A DNA stretch of 64,000 nt from CAYMZZ01 sp964395095 (GCA_964395095.1 CAYMZZ010000002.1:1-64000); one strand, 5' to 3'; shown: positions 52,204 to 61,484, counted from the first letter of the stretch. The notes: a model not told the origin generated them from the sequence alone. A program made the numbers and translations.

Positions 52204-53490
52204 TCAGGCTTTTAGTACAGTTTCCATTTGCATGGAGCGGCTGCCCTTTATCAGTACTCTTGCGGGATGCAGATTGGCCTGCCGCCACCATTGGCCTGCG
52301 GCTTCTGCATTATCAAAACGAAGATAGGGGTGTGAAAGTTTTTGAAAATCGCCACCCACAAGGGCCACGGCATCCCAGTGGCTTTGGCCTATCAGGTCAA
52401 TAATGCCCTGGTGCTCTGCCAGGCTTTCCTCACCCAGCTCGGCCATGGCGCCCAGTATCAGCACTTTATGTGCTGCCTGCAGACGGGCCAGGTTTTCAAT
52501 GGCCAGGCGCATACTGCTGGGATTGGCATTGTAGGCATCCAGTATGATTTCATGTTCTCCATATTTCAGCAATTGCGATCGGCTGTTGGAGGGCGTATAG
52601 GTTTCGATGGCCGATTTTATGTCGCCAAGAGCAACACCGAAATGCAGGCCGATGGCCGCCGCCGCCATCAGGTTAGGCAGGTTGTAGGCGCCCACCAGTT
52701 GGGTATGCAGCGCTGCCTCTTCCTTTTCATGTTGCAGGGAAGCATGCAGGAAAGGGTCGCCCTGCAATAACCTGCCCTTTACAAATAGCCCGTCGGTGGT
52801 TCCATACTTTATGATATGCGCTATTCCCCGGCTCATTTCCTGAAGGTAATCGTAATCCCAGTTTACGAAAACCATGCCCTCGGGCCTGCCGCGCAGGTAA
52901 TCGAATAGTTCGCCCTTGCCTTTTCGTACGCCTTCCAATCCGCCAAATCCCTCCAGGTGAGCTTTGCCCACATTGGTGATCAGGCCATGCGAGGGTTCAG
53001 TATAAGTACAATAAGCGGCAATTTCCCGCTGGTGATTGGCGCCCATTTCCACCACGGCCATTTCCGCATCGGCTTTCACTTTCAGAATGGTGAGCGGAAT
53101 ACCGATATGATTGTTGAAGTTGCCTTCGGTGGTATAGGTGCGGTATTTTTTTGACAGCACGGCATGCACCAGTTCCTTGGTTGTGGTTTTGCCGTTGCTG
53201 CCTGTGATAGCAATAAAGGGGATGGTGAATTGACGGCGATGGTGAAGCGCCAGTTGTTGCAGGGTTTGCAACACATCGCTCACCAGTATGGTCTTTCCCG
53301 GAATGGCATAAGCTTCTTCATCAATGATGGCATAGGCGGCACCGGCCTCCAATGCCTGTGCGGCAAACTGGTTGCCATTGAAGTTGGCGCCCTTTAAAGC
53401 AAAAAATAAATCACCCAATCGCAGTTTGCGCGTATCGGTTTGTACGGAAGGATGGGTGAGGAAGAGATTGTATAGGTCGTGCAGGAACAT
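52204..53490 (-). CDS. murF: UDP-N-acetylmuramoyl-tripeptide--D-alanyl-D-alanine ligase
   Basis: 428 residues, full length. N-terminal DTRKLRLGDLFFALKGANFNGNQF binds the UDP-sugar substrate; P-loop AITGSNGKTTTKELV (~94-108); EMGANHQREI and TNVGKAHLEGFG; ligase C-terminal domain with DAYNANPSSM. Adds D-Ala-D-Ala to the peptidoglycan precursor in the cytoplasm. Stands alone rather than in a dcw cluster, upstream of the Crp/Fnr gene. The repeat element begins 7 bp upstream of its ATG. Confidence 0.92.
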   Translation of the reverse strand: MFLHDLYNLFLTHPSVQTDTRKLRLGDLFFALKGANFNGNQFAAQALEAGAAYAIIDEEAYAIPGKTILVSDVLQTLQQLALHHRRQFTIPFIAITGSNGKTTTKELVHAVLSKKYRTYTTEGNFNNHIGIPLTILKVKADAEMAVVEMGANHQREIAAYCTYTEPSHGLITNVGKAHLEGFGGLEGVRKGKGELFDYLRGRPEGMVFVNWDYDYLQEMSRGIAHIIKYGTTDGLFVKGRLLQGDPFLHASLQHEKEEAALHTQLVGAYNLPNLMAAAAIGLHFGVALGDIKSAIETYTPSNSRSQLLKYGEHEIILDAYNANPSSMRLAIENLARLQAAHKVLILGAMAELGEESLAEHQGIIDLIGQSHWDAVALVGGDFQKLSHPYLRFDNAEAAGQWWRQANLHPARVLIKGSRSMQMETVLKA

Positions 53491-53496
53491 TTTTGA

Positions 53497-53880
53497 GGTT
53501 TTACGTTTTACGTTGTACGTTTTTTTGTTTAAGGTTTAGGGTTTAAAGTTTAAAGTATTGGCTGAGTTTCGGTTGACAATATAATTTAAGTCTTGCCTGT
53601 AAAGTTACAGGGCAGGGCCGAAAATGAAGGTATTCCTTTCATCCTGTCAGGTTCTAAAAAACCAGACACTTTTACTGTAATCAAATATCAGCGCAAATCT
53701 GCAGTAAACTCACCTGAACTCTAAAGCAGATTAAAGTGCAGAAGAATTTCCCGCAGATTTGCGCTGATTTCTGACGCAGATTCGCACTGATTTTGTCCTT
53801 TATATGAAACTGACTATTTCCCACTTCCCATTCCCATTAAACCTTAAACCCTAAACTTTAAACAAAAAAACGTACAACAC
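53497..53880. repeat. composite intergenic hairpin element 11 (large, nearly perfect arms)
   Basis: GTACGTTTTTTTGTTTAAGG plus TTTAGGGTTTAA at ~53512-53546 is the reverse complement, with one mismatch in about 35 bp, of 53843-53878. Between the arms lies an AATCTGCG-type hairpin (53690-53795: GCGCAAATCTGC ... TTTCCCGCAGATTTGCGC). The 446-bp gap between murF and gldJ shows otherwise only a unique stretch around 53560-53680 without visible genes. Confidence 0.8.
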
Positions 53881-53910
53881 AAAAAAAGCTGCCCCTTTCG
53901 GAACAGCTTT
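53878..53910 (-). terminator. intrinsic terminator of gldJ
   Basis: Minus strand: AAAGCTGTTCC / GGGGCAGCTTT stem (11 bp with two G.T pairs), GAAA tetraloop, followed by TTTTG. Confidence 0.8.
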
Positions 53911-53936
53911 CTGTAGGTTTATGAAAGAAAAATTGC

Positions 53937-55505
53937 TTAGCGTTTCTGGCGTTTGGTCGGGAATTGCTGACCCACTTTGCGGCCATTACCTTCGGGGCTA
54001 CCCATACGGTCCATGGCGCAACGGAAACCGAGTGTGCTCAGGGCCTGATCTTCTTCGAGGAAGCGACGGGCACCGGGGCTCAGCCAGTAGGCGCGATCGT
54101 TCCAGCTACCTCCTTTGTACACCCTTGAGTGGTCGCTCACCAGGGTAGTTACACCATAACCATATTGAACCATGGAAGCGGTATCACCATCGAGATAGTT
54201 GATTACATCACCACGCTGATAGTTACGACGATCCTTGCTTTCTGCATCAGTAACTTCTACCATGCGTACGCGGCCGGTGGTGTCGTTCAGTTCTGCTTCA
54301 CCTGTATTGGGATCTTTGTAGATCTTCATGTATTTATTACCACGGAAAGGAGCGGGCATATCGTCGATATCCATGGTGTTGAGCGGACGATATACGTCCT
54401 GTACCCATTCGCTTACGTTACCGGCCATGTTGTACAGACCGAAGCCATTGGGGAAGAAAGAAGTAACTTCTGCGGTATAGAAGGCGCGGTCGTTCAAACC
54501 ACCTGCCACACCGGCATTATCACCCGAGCCACGCTTAAAGTTGGCCAGGAAAGCACCCTGCCAGCTACCATGGCGGGTATCGCGCAGGCCGTTTACATTT
54601 TGCGACCAGGGATATACCTGTTTGTTGCTTACCAGTTCCTCACCACGCTTACCTTCCTTGCGGCTGGGGCGGGGGTTCTGGTCAATCAAACCATAGGCGG
54701 CGTATTCCCACTCTGCTTCAATGGGCAGACGGTAATTGGGGAGCAGCAGACCATCCTCAAAACTAACTTTGGTCCGGGGCTGACCCTGCGGGGTCTTCAG
54801 CGGATTCTTTTTGGAAGTGGCTGTTTTGCCAGGTGCAGTTTGATACAGATCGAGCAGGTACGACTTGGTCGTAAAGTTGTTGGAACCCTGCTGACCCATT
54901 ACGCTCTGCTCGTTGATATAGCCTTTGTCCATCAGGATACCTTCATTCACCCTGTCGCTACGCCACAGGCAGAAATCGGTCGCTTGTTGCCAGCTTACAC
55001 CTACTACCGGGTAGTAGTTGAAGCCGGGGTGACGGAAATAATATTCCACCATCGGCTCGTTATAGCTCAGCTCGCTGCGCCATACCAGGGTATCGGGCAA
55101 CGCGCCTTCAATAATCGGAATGTTAACGGGATCGGAGGGGTCGAACACACGCTGCAACCAATAGAGGTATTCACGGTAGTGTACGTTGGCCACCTCGGTA
55201 CGGTCGATATAAAACGATGGTACCGATACCCGACGGGGGATATTGTTCCAGTCGCCCATCACATCTTCTTCCGTTTGGCCCATAGTGAAGGTACCGCCCT
55301 GAACAAAGATGAGACCCGGACCTGTTTGCTGGTCCCTGGCTTTGGCCACCTGGAAGCCACCCATTTTCTTGTCATTGTAACTCCATCCTGTTACGTCAGA
55401 TTTGGCGGACTTCTTCTTGAAGAGGCCGCCATTTTTGCAGGATGCGAGCAGCATCACACAGGATAGTAGGATAAATAAGTTTTTCACGCTCATTGTTTTT
55501 TGCAT
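53937..55505 (-). CDS. gldJ: gliding motility/T9SS lipoprotein GldJ (FGE-sulfatase domain)
   Basis: 522 residues. Lipoprotein signal (FILLSCVMLLASC); FGE/SUMF1-type domain: GPGLIFVQGGTFTMGQTEED, SFYIDRTEVANVHYREYL, PVVGVSWQQATDFCLWRS, LPIEAEWEYAAYG, NMAGNVSEWVQDVY and GFRCAMD. The catalytic Cys pair of formylglycine-generating enzymes is not expected in GldJ, a structural part of the gliding motor/type IX secretion machinery. Its divergent neighbours porU and porV give the conserved gldJ-porU-porV order. ATG at 55493 is an alternative start. Confidence 0.88.
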   Translation of the reverse strand: MQKTMSVKNLFILLSCVMLLASCKNGGLFKKKSAKSDVTGWSYNDKKMGGFQVAKARDQQTGPGLIFVQGGTFTMGQTEEDVMGDWNNIPRRVSVPSFYIDRTEVANVHYREYLYWLQRVFDPSDPVNIPIIEGALPDTLVWRSELSYNEPMVEYYFRHPGFNYYPVVGVSWQQATDFCLWRSDRVNEGILMDKGYINEQSVMGQQGSNNFTTKSYLLDLYQTAPGKTATSKKNPLKTPQGQPRTKVSFEDGLLLPNYRLPIEAEWEYAAYGLIDQNPRPSRKEGKRGEELVSNKQVYPWSQNVNGLRDTRHGSWQGAFLANFKRGSGDNAGVAGGLNDRAFYTAEVTSFFPNGFGLYNMAGNVSEWVQDVYRPLNTMDIDDMPAPFRGNKYMKIYKDPNTGEAELNDTTGRVRMVEVTDAESKDRRNYQRGDVINYLDGDTASMVQYGYGVTTLVSDHSRVYKGGSWNDRAYWLSPGARRFLEEDQALSTLGFRCAMDRMGSPEGNGRKVGQQFPTKRQKR

Positions 55506-55672
55506 AAACCTATGAATTGGAATAATTTTAACGGCCGTTTAGGTGATATTATTGTTTGGATAAAAGATTTCAGTGCCGTATCTGCGAATATAGTCACTTT
55601 CAATAAATTACAAATTAGCATAACTACCCCTTCCGTGCCGGGAATCTACGATGCCGGGATGTTGAGTTTCCG

Positions 55673-58600
55673 ATGCTGATGCGAAAACCATACCTGCTGC
55701 TTGGCTTCATAAGTTGCCTGCTTCCTGTCCTGCTTTTGCAGGCCCAGCGTAGCTATCGCGACCATTCCGTTCTCGCATCCGGCAACTGGTTTCAAATAAG
55801 CGTACAACAAACCGGAATTTACAAAGTTGATCTTGCTTTTTTGCAGCGGCTGGGCCTCACGGGCAACAGTATTCCCAGCGGGGCCATCCGGCTTCATGGC
55901 TATGGGGGCGCTATGTTGCCTGAGGATAATGCCAGTGCCGTACCTGACGACCTGCCCGAAGTAGCCATTTGGATGGAGGATGGGGGGGATGGGAGTTTTA
56001 ATGGGGCCGACTATTTCCTGTTTTATGCGGAAGGCCCCGATAGCTGGCGCAACGACTCCCTCAACCGGCGGTTTCGTCATCAGCGCCACTTATTCAGCCG
56101 GTCTTCCTATTATTATATAAGTATACAAGGCACGGGTACCCGGGTGAATACACAGGTGAATCCCCCTTTGGCCGCACAAACGGTTACCCGCTACGATGCC
56201 CGCTATTTTCATGAGTTGGATACTATCAATTTTTTAGCCAGTGGCCGGGAATGGTATGGGGAAGAATTTGCGGAGGCGCCGGGTAAAACCCTGCTGCGCT
56301 CCTTTGCCATCGACGCGGGTCCGGTAGTGCCCAATTCTCCGGCCATACTTCGGCTTTCCTGTATAGCCCGATCGGTGGGCGCATCCAGTCGGTTTGATCT
56401 GAATTGGCAAAATAATAGTATTGGCTCCCTCAATGTGCTGCCCACGGGAGCGGGGCAATACGATTTGTTTGCCCGCGAGGCAGAATCGGAATTCAGTTTT
56501 GCCTATCAACCCGGCAACCTTCAAATGCGGTTTGTTCCCGGCAGCTTTAATGCCCAGGGATGGCTCAACTGGTTTGAATGGTTTACCCGCAATGAGCTAC
56601 GCATGGAGGGGACTGGGCAATTGTCTTTTCGCGATTGGTTATCGGTGGGCAGTGGCCCCGCCAGCTTTGAGTTGGCGAATACACCTGCATCCTTGCGGGT
56701 ATGGGACATCACCGATGTGCGCGCACCCGTACAAATGCAGCTTGTCGCCAACAACAATGGACACCGGTTTGTTCGCGAAACGGATCGTTTGCGGGAGTAT
56801 ATCGCTTTCGATCCCGCTTTGGCGCCTGCACCGGTTGCAAAGGGCGCTTTGGCCGTCCAGGACCTGCACGGCAGCGAGCCGGTTGACTATATCATCATTT
56901 GTCATCCAACACTACGAGGCCAGGCCGAAAGACTGGCCACCCTGCACCGGCAGCGGCAATCCTTGCGGGTGAAAGTGGCGACCACCGAACAGGTTTATCA
57001 TGAGTTTGCCAGTGGCCGTCCCGATCCCGTGGCGCTGCGGAACTATGTAAAAATGTATTATGACAAATACGGTCAGAGTGCCGATGACCGCCTTCAATAT
57101 CTGTTGCTATTAGGCGATGCTTCCTACGACAACCTCGACCGGTTATCGAACAATACCAATCTGGTACCGGCCTGGCAAAACGGGTTTTCGCTGGATGTGC
57201 TGGCTACCTATGCGAGTGATGATTTTTTTGGTTTTTTGGAAGATGAGGAAGACATCAATAGCGGGTTGCGTATCAATGACCTCGATATTGGTATTGGTCG
57301 CATTCCTGCCGCCAGCGAGCAGCAGGCACGGCAATATGTAGATAAGGTGGAGAAATACCTCAGCAGCGCATCCCTCGGTCCCTGGCGTACGCAATTAGGT
57401 TTTGTGGCCGACGATGAAGATCAGAACCAGCATTTGATCGATGCGGAGGCCGTAACGACGGAAGCGAGTAGGGTAGCACCCGGTTTTGACATACAAAAGA
57501 TTTACCTCGATGCATTTCCACAGCAGGCCAACGCGGGGGGCAGCCGGTATCCGCAGGTAAACCAGGCCATCGACAACCAGATCATGAATGGCAACCTGAT
57601 CTGGAGCTATTCGGGGCATGGGGGGCCTCGCCGCCTGGCCGATGAAACCATACTGGATCAAAGCATTGTTGATGCCTGGCAGAATGAAAACCGCCTGCCT
57701 TTGTTCTTGACAGCCACCTGCGATTTTGCACCTTTTGATAATCCCCTGGTGCCTTCGTTGGGCGAAAATATCCTCTTGCGCGCCCGAACGGGTGCCATTG
57801 CCCTGCTCACCACTACCCGGATTGTGTTTAGCTACAGCAACCGGGTGATGCACGAAAACTATATCCGCTATGCGATGGAGCGCGATGCGAACGGGCGCTA
57901 CCGCAGCCTGGGCGAAGCCATTCGCGCCGCCAAAAATTATACCTATCAAACCAGTGGCGACCTGGCCAATAACCGGAAGTTTACCTTATTGGGCGATCCG
58001 GCCCTAAGCCTCGCTTTTCCCCAACAGCAGGTTCTGCTTACCCGGGTCAATGGGCGCGAGCTGGCGCAGGCCGATACCTTGCGGGCCGCGGAGGAAATAA
58101 CGATGGAAGGAGAGGTACGCAATCTTTCCGGTCAATTGTTGTCGGATTTCGATGGAACGCTATATGCCAGCGTATACGACAAAATTGCGCAGGTGAATAC
58201 CCTGGGCAACGATGCCTCGAGCCCTGTCACCGCTTTTCAGAGCTGGAACCAGCTTCTGTTTAAAGGTAAAGCCAGCGTGCGCGCGGGTCGTTTTCAGTTT
58301 CAGTTCAAAGTTCCAAAAGATATTCGCTATCAACCCGGCCTGGGCAGGGTGAGTCTGTATGCGGAGGATGGCAACCTCGATGCCATGGGTATGGAAGGGT
58401 CGCTGTTGGTGGGAGGTTCTTCCCCGGCAGTGGAGAATGATACGGAAGGACCCGATATCAGGATCTACCTTAACGATACCAAATTTGTGCAGGGGGGTAC
58501 CAGCAACGAAAAGCCCCTCCTGCTCCTGGAACTGGCCGATTCATCCGGCATCAATACCCTGGGTACGGGGATTGGTCACGACCTAACCGTGATGATAGAT

Positions 58601-59098
58601 AATGATCCAGAGCAATTGTATGTGCTGAATGAATATTATGAAGCGGAACTGGACAGTTACCGGCGGGGCAAGCTGCGTTTTCAGCTACCCACGCTGGAGC
58701 CGGGATTTCACAGCCTGAAAGTGAAAGCCTGGGATGCGGTAAACAATTCTTCGGAAGCCAGTCTCGACTTTGTAGTGGCGGCCGATGAGGAGCTGGTATT
58801 GAGCCATGTTCTCAACTATCCCAACCCCTTTACCACGCGAACCCAGTTCTGGTTCGAGCATAACCAGCCGGGCCAGGAGCTATGGGTTCGTTTACAAGTA
58901 TTTACACTTACGGGACGGGTAATAAAAACCTTCCAAAAAACAATAAATACGCCCGGCAATCGTTCAAGTGAACTGGAATGGGATGGAAGGGACGAGTTTG
59001 GAGATAAAGTGGCCCGAGGTGTCTATCTTTACCGGCTTACGGTAACCGCTCCTGGAAAGAAAAAAAAGGAAAAAATAGAAAAACTGGTTATCTTTTGA
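55673..59098 (+). CDS. porU: type IX secretion system sortase PorU
   Basis: 1141 residues, signal peptide MLMRKPYLLLGFISCLLP... to LLLQAQ. Gingipain-like peptidase C25 domain with His649 in SYSGHGGPRR and Cys683 in LFLTATCDFAPFDNP. The end carries a FlgD-like/T9SS C-terminal domain: HVLNYPNPFTTRTQFWFEH ... GVYLYRLTV. PorU removes the C-terminal signal of T9SS cargo at the cell surface and attaches A-LPS-type anchors. Transcribed away from gldJ and followed by porV, its outer-membrane partner. Confidence 0.93.
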   Translation: MLMRKPYLLLGFISCLLPVLLLQAQRSYRDHSVLASGNWFQISVQQTGIYKVDLAFLQRLGLTGNSIPSGAIRLHGYGGAMLPEDNASAVPDDLPEVAIWMEDGGDGSFNGADYFLFYAEGPDSWRNDSLNRRFRHQRHLFSRSSYYYISIQGTGTRVNTQVNPPLAAQTVTRYDARYFHELDTINFLASGREWYGEEFAEAPGKTLLRSFAIDAGPVVPNSPAILRLSCIARSVGASSRFDLNWQNNSIGSLNVLPTGAGQYDLFAREAESEFSFAYQPGNLQMRFVPGSFNAQGWLNWFEWFTRNELRMEGTGQLSFRDWLSVGSGPASFELANTPASLRVWDITDVRAPVQMQLVANNNGHRFVRETDRLREYIAFDPALAPAPVAKGALAVQDLHGSEPVDYIIICHPTLRGQAERLATLHRQRQSLRVKVATTEQVYHEFASGRPDPVALRNYVKMYYDKYGQSADDRLQYLLLLGDASYDNLDRLSNNTNLVPAWQNGFSLDVLATYASDDFFGFLEDEEDINSGLRINDLDIGIGRIPAASEQQARQYVDKVEKYLSSASLGPWRTQLGFVADDEDQNQHLIDAEAVTTEASRVAPGFDIQKIYLDAFPQQANAGGSRYPQVNQAIDNQIMNGNLIWSYSGHGGPRRLADETILDQSIVDAWQNENRLPLFLTATCDFAPFDNPLVPSLGENILLRARTGAIALLTTTRIVFSYSNRVMHENYIRYAMERDANGRYRSLGEAIRAAKNYTYQTSGDLANNRKFTLLGDPALSLAFPQQQVLLTRVNGRELAQADTLRAAEEITMEGEVRNLSGQLLSDFDGTLYASVYDKIAQVNTLGNDASSPVTAFQSWNQLLFKGKASVRAGRFQFQFKVPKDIRYQPGLGRVSLYAEDGNLDAMGMEGSLLVGGSSPAVENDTEGPDIRIYLNDTKFVQGGTSNEKPLLLLELADSSGINTLGTGIGHDLTVMIDNDPEQLYVLNEYYEAELDSYRRGKLRFQLPTLEPGFHSLKVKAWDAVNNSSEASLDFVVAADEELVLSHVLNYPNPFTTRTQFWFEHNQPGQELWVRLQVFTLTGRVIKTFQKTINTPGNRSSELEWDGRDEFGDKVARGVYLYRLTVTAPGKKKKEKIEKLVIF

Positions 59099-59188
59099 TG
59101 CGTATGCCGGATGTCAAATTTTTACCTTAACCATTTCAATTTCATTTTCAATAGCATACATTTACAATTCAATAAAACACACTATCTA

Positions 59189-60304
59189 ATGAGACCAACT
59201 GCTTTAAAACTAACTGCGGGTGTTCTGTTTTTGTGCAGCCTGGCTTCTTCGCTGAAAGCACAGGATAATTCAATTAATGTAGTGACCACGGCTGTTCCTT
59301 TCTTACGCATTTCACCCGATGCACGTTCGGGCGGTATGGGCGATTTGGGTGTGGCTACCTCACCTGATGCCGTTTCCGGTTTTTGGAATATGGGTAAAGT
59401 GGCCTTCAATGAATCGAAAGGCGGAATCGCCGCCACGTACACTCCCTGGTTGAAAGACCTGGTATCGGATGTGTACCTCGCCTCACTGTCGGGTTATTAT
59501 AAATTCGACGAAAACCAGGCCCTGAGTGCCAACCTGCGCTATTTCAGCCTGGGTAATATTCAGTTTACGGATCAGAACGGTAACCTGAATGGGAACGGAA
59601 AGCCCCGTGAATTTGGTATTGATGTGGGTTATTCGCGCAAGCTTTCTTCCAAATTGGGTTTGGGTGTGGCCCTTCGGTATATCAATTCCGACCTCGCATC
59701 CGGCGCACCTTCCGGTGGCAATACCTACAAAGTAGGTAGCTCGGTAGCGGGTGATATCGGTTTGTATTATGATAACAAGAACGATAATGGCGACGGATTC
59801 ACTTTCGGTGCTTCATTGTCGAACCTCGGCGCCAAAATCGCTTATACCGATAATGCCGATCAAAAAGACTTTATTCCCGCCAATATGGGCCTGGGCGTAA
59901 CCTATAACAAGAATTTCGACGAAGCCAACAAGATTATGTTTGGTGTCGATTTCAACAAGATACTGGTACCTACGCTGGAAGATCCCAACAATATCGCCGA
60001 CTACCGTAGCAAGGGTGTGGTGAGCAGTTGGTTTAGTTCCTTCAGCGATTTCCCCGGCCAGGCCAGCGTTTCCGTAGGTGCTGAATACTGGTACAATAAC
60101 CAGTTTGCCCTGCGTGGTGGCTATTTCTTCGAAGACAAGTCGCGCGGCAACCGCCGTTATTTCACTGCCGGTGTGGGATTGAAGTACAATGTATTTGGTT
60201 TGAACTTTTCATACCTGGCACCTTCCGGCTCCGGCGTAACCCGCAACCCCTTGTCGAATACACTGCGTTTCTCAGTGATTTTTGATTTGGATGGAGGGGA
60301 GTGA
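59189..60304 (+). CDS. porV: type IX secretion system outer-membrane protein PorV (LptO)
   Basis: 371 residues from ATG 59189 (MRPTALKLTAG), because the open frame upstream lacks signal-peptide character. Signal peptide to ASSLKAQ; a FadL-like beta-barrel: FLRISPDARSGGMGDLGVATSPDA, GFWNMGKVAF, and a C-terminal strand ending SVIFDL. PorV shuttles cargo from the translocon to PorU. Located 90 bp after porU. Stop TGA merges with the first repeat word (GTGAGGAGTGGTAAG). Confidence 0.92.
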   Translation: MRPTALKLTAGVLFLCSLASSLKAQDNSINVVTTAVPFLRISPDARSGGMGDLGVATSPDAVSGFWNMGKVAFNESKGGIAATYTPWLKDLVSDVYLASLSGYYKFDENQALSANLRYFSLGNIQFTDQNGNLNGNGKPREFGIDVGYSRKLSSKLGLGVALRYINSDLASGAPSGGNTYKVGSSVAGDIGLYYDNKNDNGDGFTFGASLSNLGAKIAYTDNADQKDFIPANMGLGVTYNKNFDEANKIMFGVDFNKILVPTLEDPNNIADYRSKGVVSSWFSSFSDFPGQASVSVGAEYWYNNQFALRGGYFFEDKSRGNRRYFTAGVGLKYNVFGLNFSYLAPSGSGVTRNPLSNTLRFSVIFDLDGGE

Positions 60305-60534
60305 GGAGTGGTAAGTAGTAAGTAGTAAGTGGTAAGTAGTAAGTGTTGAGCGGGAAGGCGATTTGATATTTACTTAGCCAATCAAATTTATATACCCCCT
60401 AAGCCAATTTGGTTTAGGGGGTTTTGCTTTGTAGCTTTGCCCGGCTTCTTGATTCAGTAGTAACGCATTAAACAAAAAACTTTAATCATTCCTACTTTCT
60501 ACTCCCTACTTACTACTTACCACTTAAAACTCCA
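60302..60534. repeat. composite intergenic hairpin element 12
   Basis: Left GTAAGTAG words (60310-60348) from the porV stop, right CTACTTACTACTTACCACTT words (60490-60526) up to 12 bp before the ispF ATG. The centre holds a proper intrinsic terminator (60395-60425) instead of the AATCTGCG hairpin. Confidence 0.8.
60395..60425 (+). terminator. intrinsic terminator after porV
   Basis: CCCCCTAAGCCA / TGGTTTAGGGGG 12-bp stem with one G.T pair, loop ATTT, followed by TTTTGCTTT. Confidence 0.82.
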
Positions 60535-60538
60535 CCCC

Positions 60539-61012
60539 ATGCGCATCGGATCCGGTATCGATTTTCATCAATTAGTAGACGGCAGAGAGTTCTGGCTGGG
60601 TGGCGTACACATTCCTTATCATAAAGGAGGGCTGGGGCATAGCGACGCCGACGTATTGTTGCATGCCATTTGCGATGCTTTGCTGGGTGCGCTGGCCCTG
60701 GGCGATATTGGGGTGCATTTTCCCGATACCGATCCGGCCTACAAGGATATCGACAGCAAAATTCTCCTGGAGCGTTCGGTTGCCCTGATTCGGGAGAAAG
60801 GCTATGGCATTGTGAATATCGACAGCTCCCTTTGCCTGGAAGCGCCCAAGATCAAGCCCTATGTATCCATGATGCAGGAAACTATCGCCCGCATCGCAGG
60901 TATTACGGTACAGGATATTTCCATCAAAGCCACTACTACCGAGAAAATGGGATTTGTGGGTCGTGGCGAAGGAGTGGTAGCGCTGGCTACTGTATTGCTG
61001 AAGCCGCTTTGA
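60539..61012 (+). CDS. ispF: 2-C-methyl-D-erythritol 2,4-cyclodiphosphate synthase
   Basis: 157 residues, standard length. RIGSGIDFHQL carries the Asp/His zinc ligands; GLGHSDADVLLHAICDALLGA, HFPDTDPAYKDIDS, and C-terminal TTTEKMGFVGRGEGVVA. Forms the cyclodiphosphate in the MEP isoprenoid pathway in the cytoplasm. First gene of a core run with dut and the DUF4292 lipoprotein. Confidence 0.93.
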   Translation: MRIGSGIDFHQLVDGREFWLGGVHIPYHKGGLGHSDADVLLHAICDALLGALALGDIGVHFPDTDPAYKDIDSKILLERSVALIREKGYGIVNIDSSLCLEAPKIKPYVSMMQETIARIAGITVQDISIKATTTEKMGFVGRGEGVVALATVLLKPL

Positions 61013-61026
61013 TGGCCGGGCTTTCC

Positions 61027-61034
61027 TATATTTG
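61027..61034 (+). promoter_or_regulatory. -7 box (TATATTTG) of dut
   Basis: TATATTTG fits TAnnTTTG, 5 bp before the dut ATG, implying a very short leader. A TTTG at 61008 may serve as -33 part but the spacing is short. Confidence 0.45.
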
Positions 61035-61039
61035 CAGGA

Positions 61040-61477
61040 ATGCTTCCGGTTAAAATTATCAATCATTCCAGTTTCCCCTTACCCGCTTATGCCACGCCCG
61101 GTTCTTCGGGAATGGATATCCGGGCAAATATAGAATCCCCCATGGCCATCCGCCCCCTGGAGCGGTTGCTGGTACCTACGGGACTTCGAATTGAATTGCC
61201 CATCGGTTATGAGGCACAGATCAGACCCCGCAGTGGCATGGCCATCAAACAGGGAATCAGTTGCCTGAATACACCGGGCACAATCGACGCCGACTATCGC
61301 GGCGAAATAAAGGTTATCCTGATCAATCTTTCTCCCGATGAGCAGGTGATTCAGCCGGGTGACCGCATCGCGCAAATGGTAATACAAAAAATTGAACAGG
61401 TTGACTGGCAACAGGTAGAGGAACTATCTGCCAGCGAAAGGGCGGAAGGTGGCTTTGGCCACACCGGCACAAAATAA
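61040..61477 (+). CDS. dut: deoxyuridine 5'-triphosphate nucleotidohydrolase
   Basis: 145 residues. The five dUTPase motifs are visible: PGSSGMDIRA, IRPRSGMAIKQ, NTPGTIDADYRGEI, PGDRIAQMVI and the P-loop-like C-terminal RAEGGFGHTG. Trimeric enzyme that hydrolyses dUTP to dUMP, keeping uracil out of DNA. 27 bp after ispF, 7 bp before the DUF4292 gene. Confidence 0.93.
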   Translation: MLPVKIINHSSFPLPAYATPGSSGMDIRANIESPMAIRPLERLLVPTGLRIELPIGYEAQIRPRSGMAIKQGISCLNTPGTIDADYRGEIKVILINLSPDEQVIQPGDRIAQMVIQKIEQVDWQQVEELSASERAEGGFGHTGTK

Positions 61478-61484
61478 AAGTAGC

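Noticed and set aside
23911..53880. TTTAGGG words looking like plant-type telomere repeats
   Set aside because: The words are mixed with TTTAAGG and TTTAAAG, are short, occur internally in both orientations and sit between ordinary bacterial genes. Eukaryotic telomeres or contig contamination do not explain them.
54129..55466. 445-residue open frame antisense to gldJ
   Set aside because: It is the shadow of a well-conserved gene; the translated product has no recognisable family or signal sequence, and gldJ has clear motifs throughout.
60302..60534. GTAAGTAG words as a binding-site array for a regulator
   Set aside because: The spacing is irregular, the same words follow unrelated genes, and they appear at gene ends rather than at promoters.
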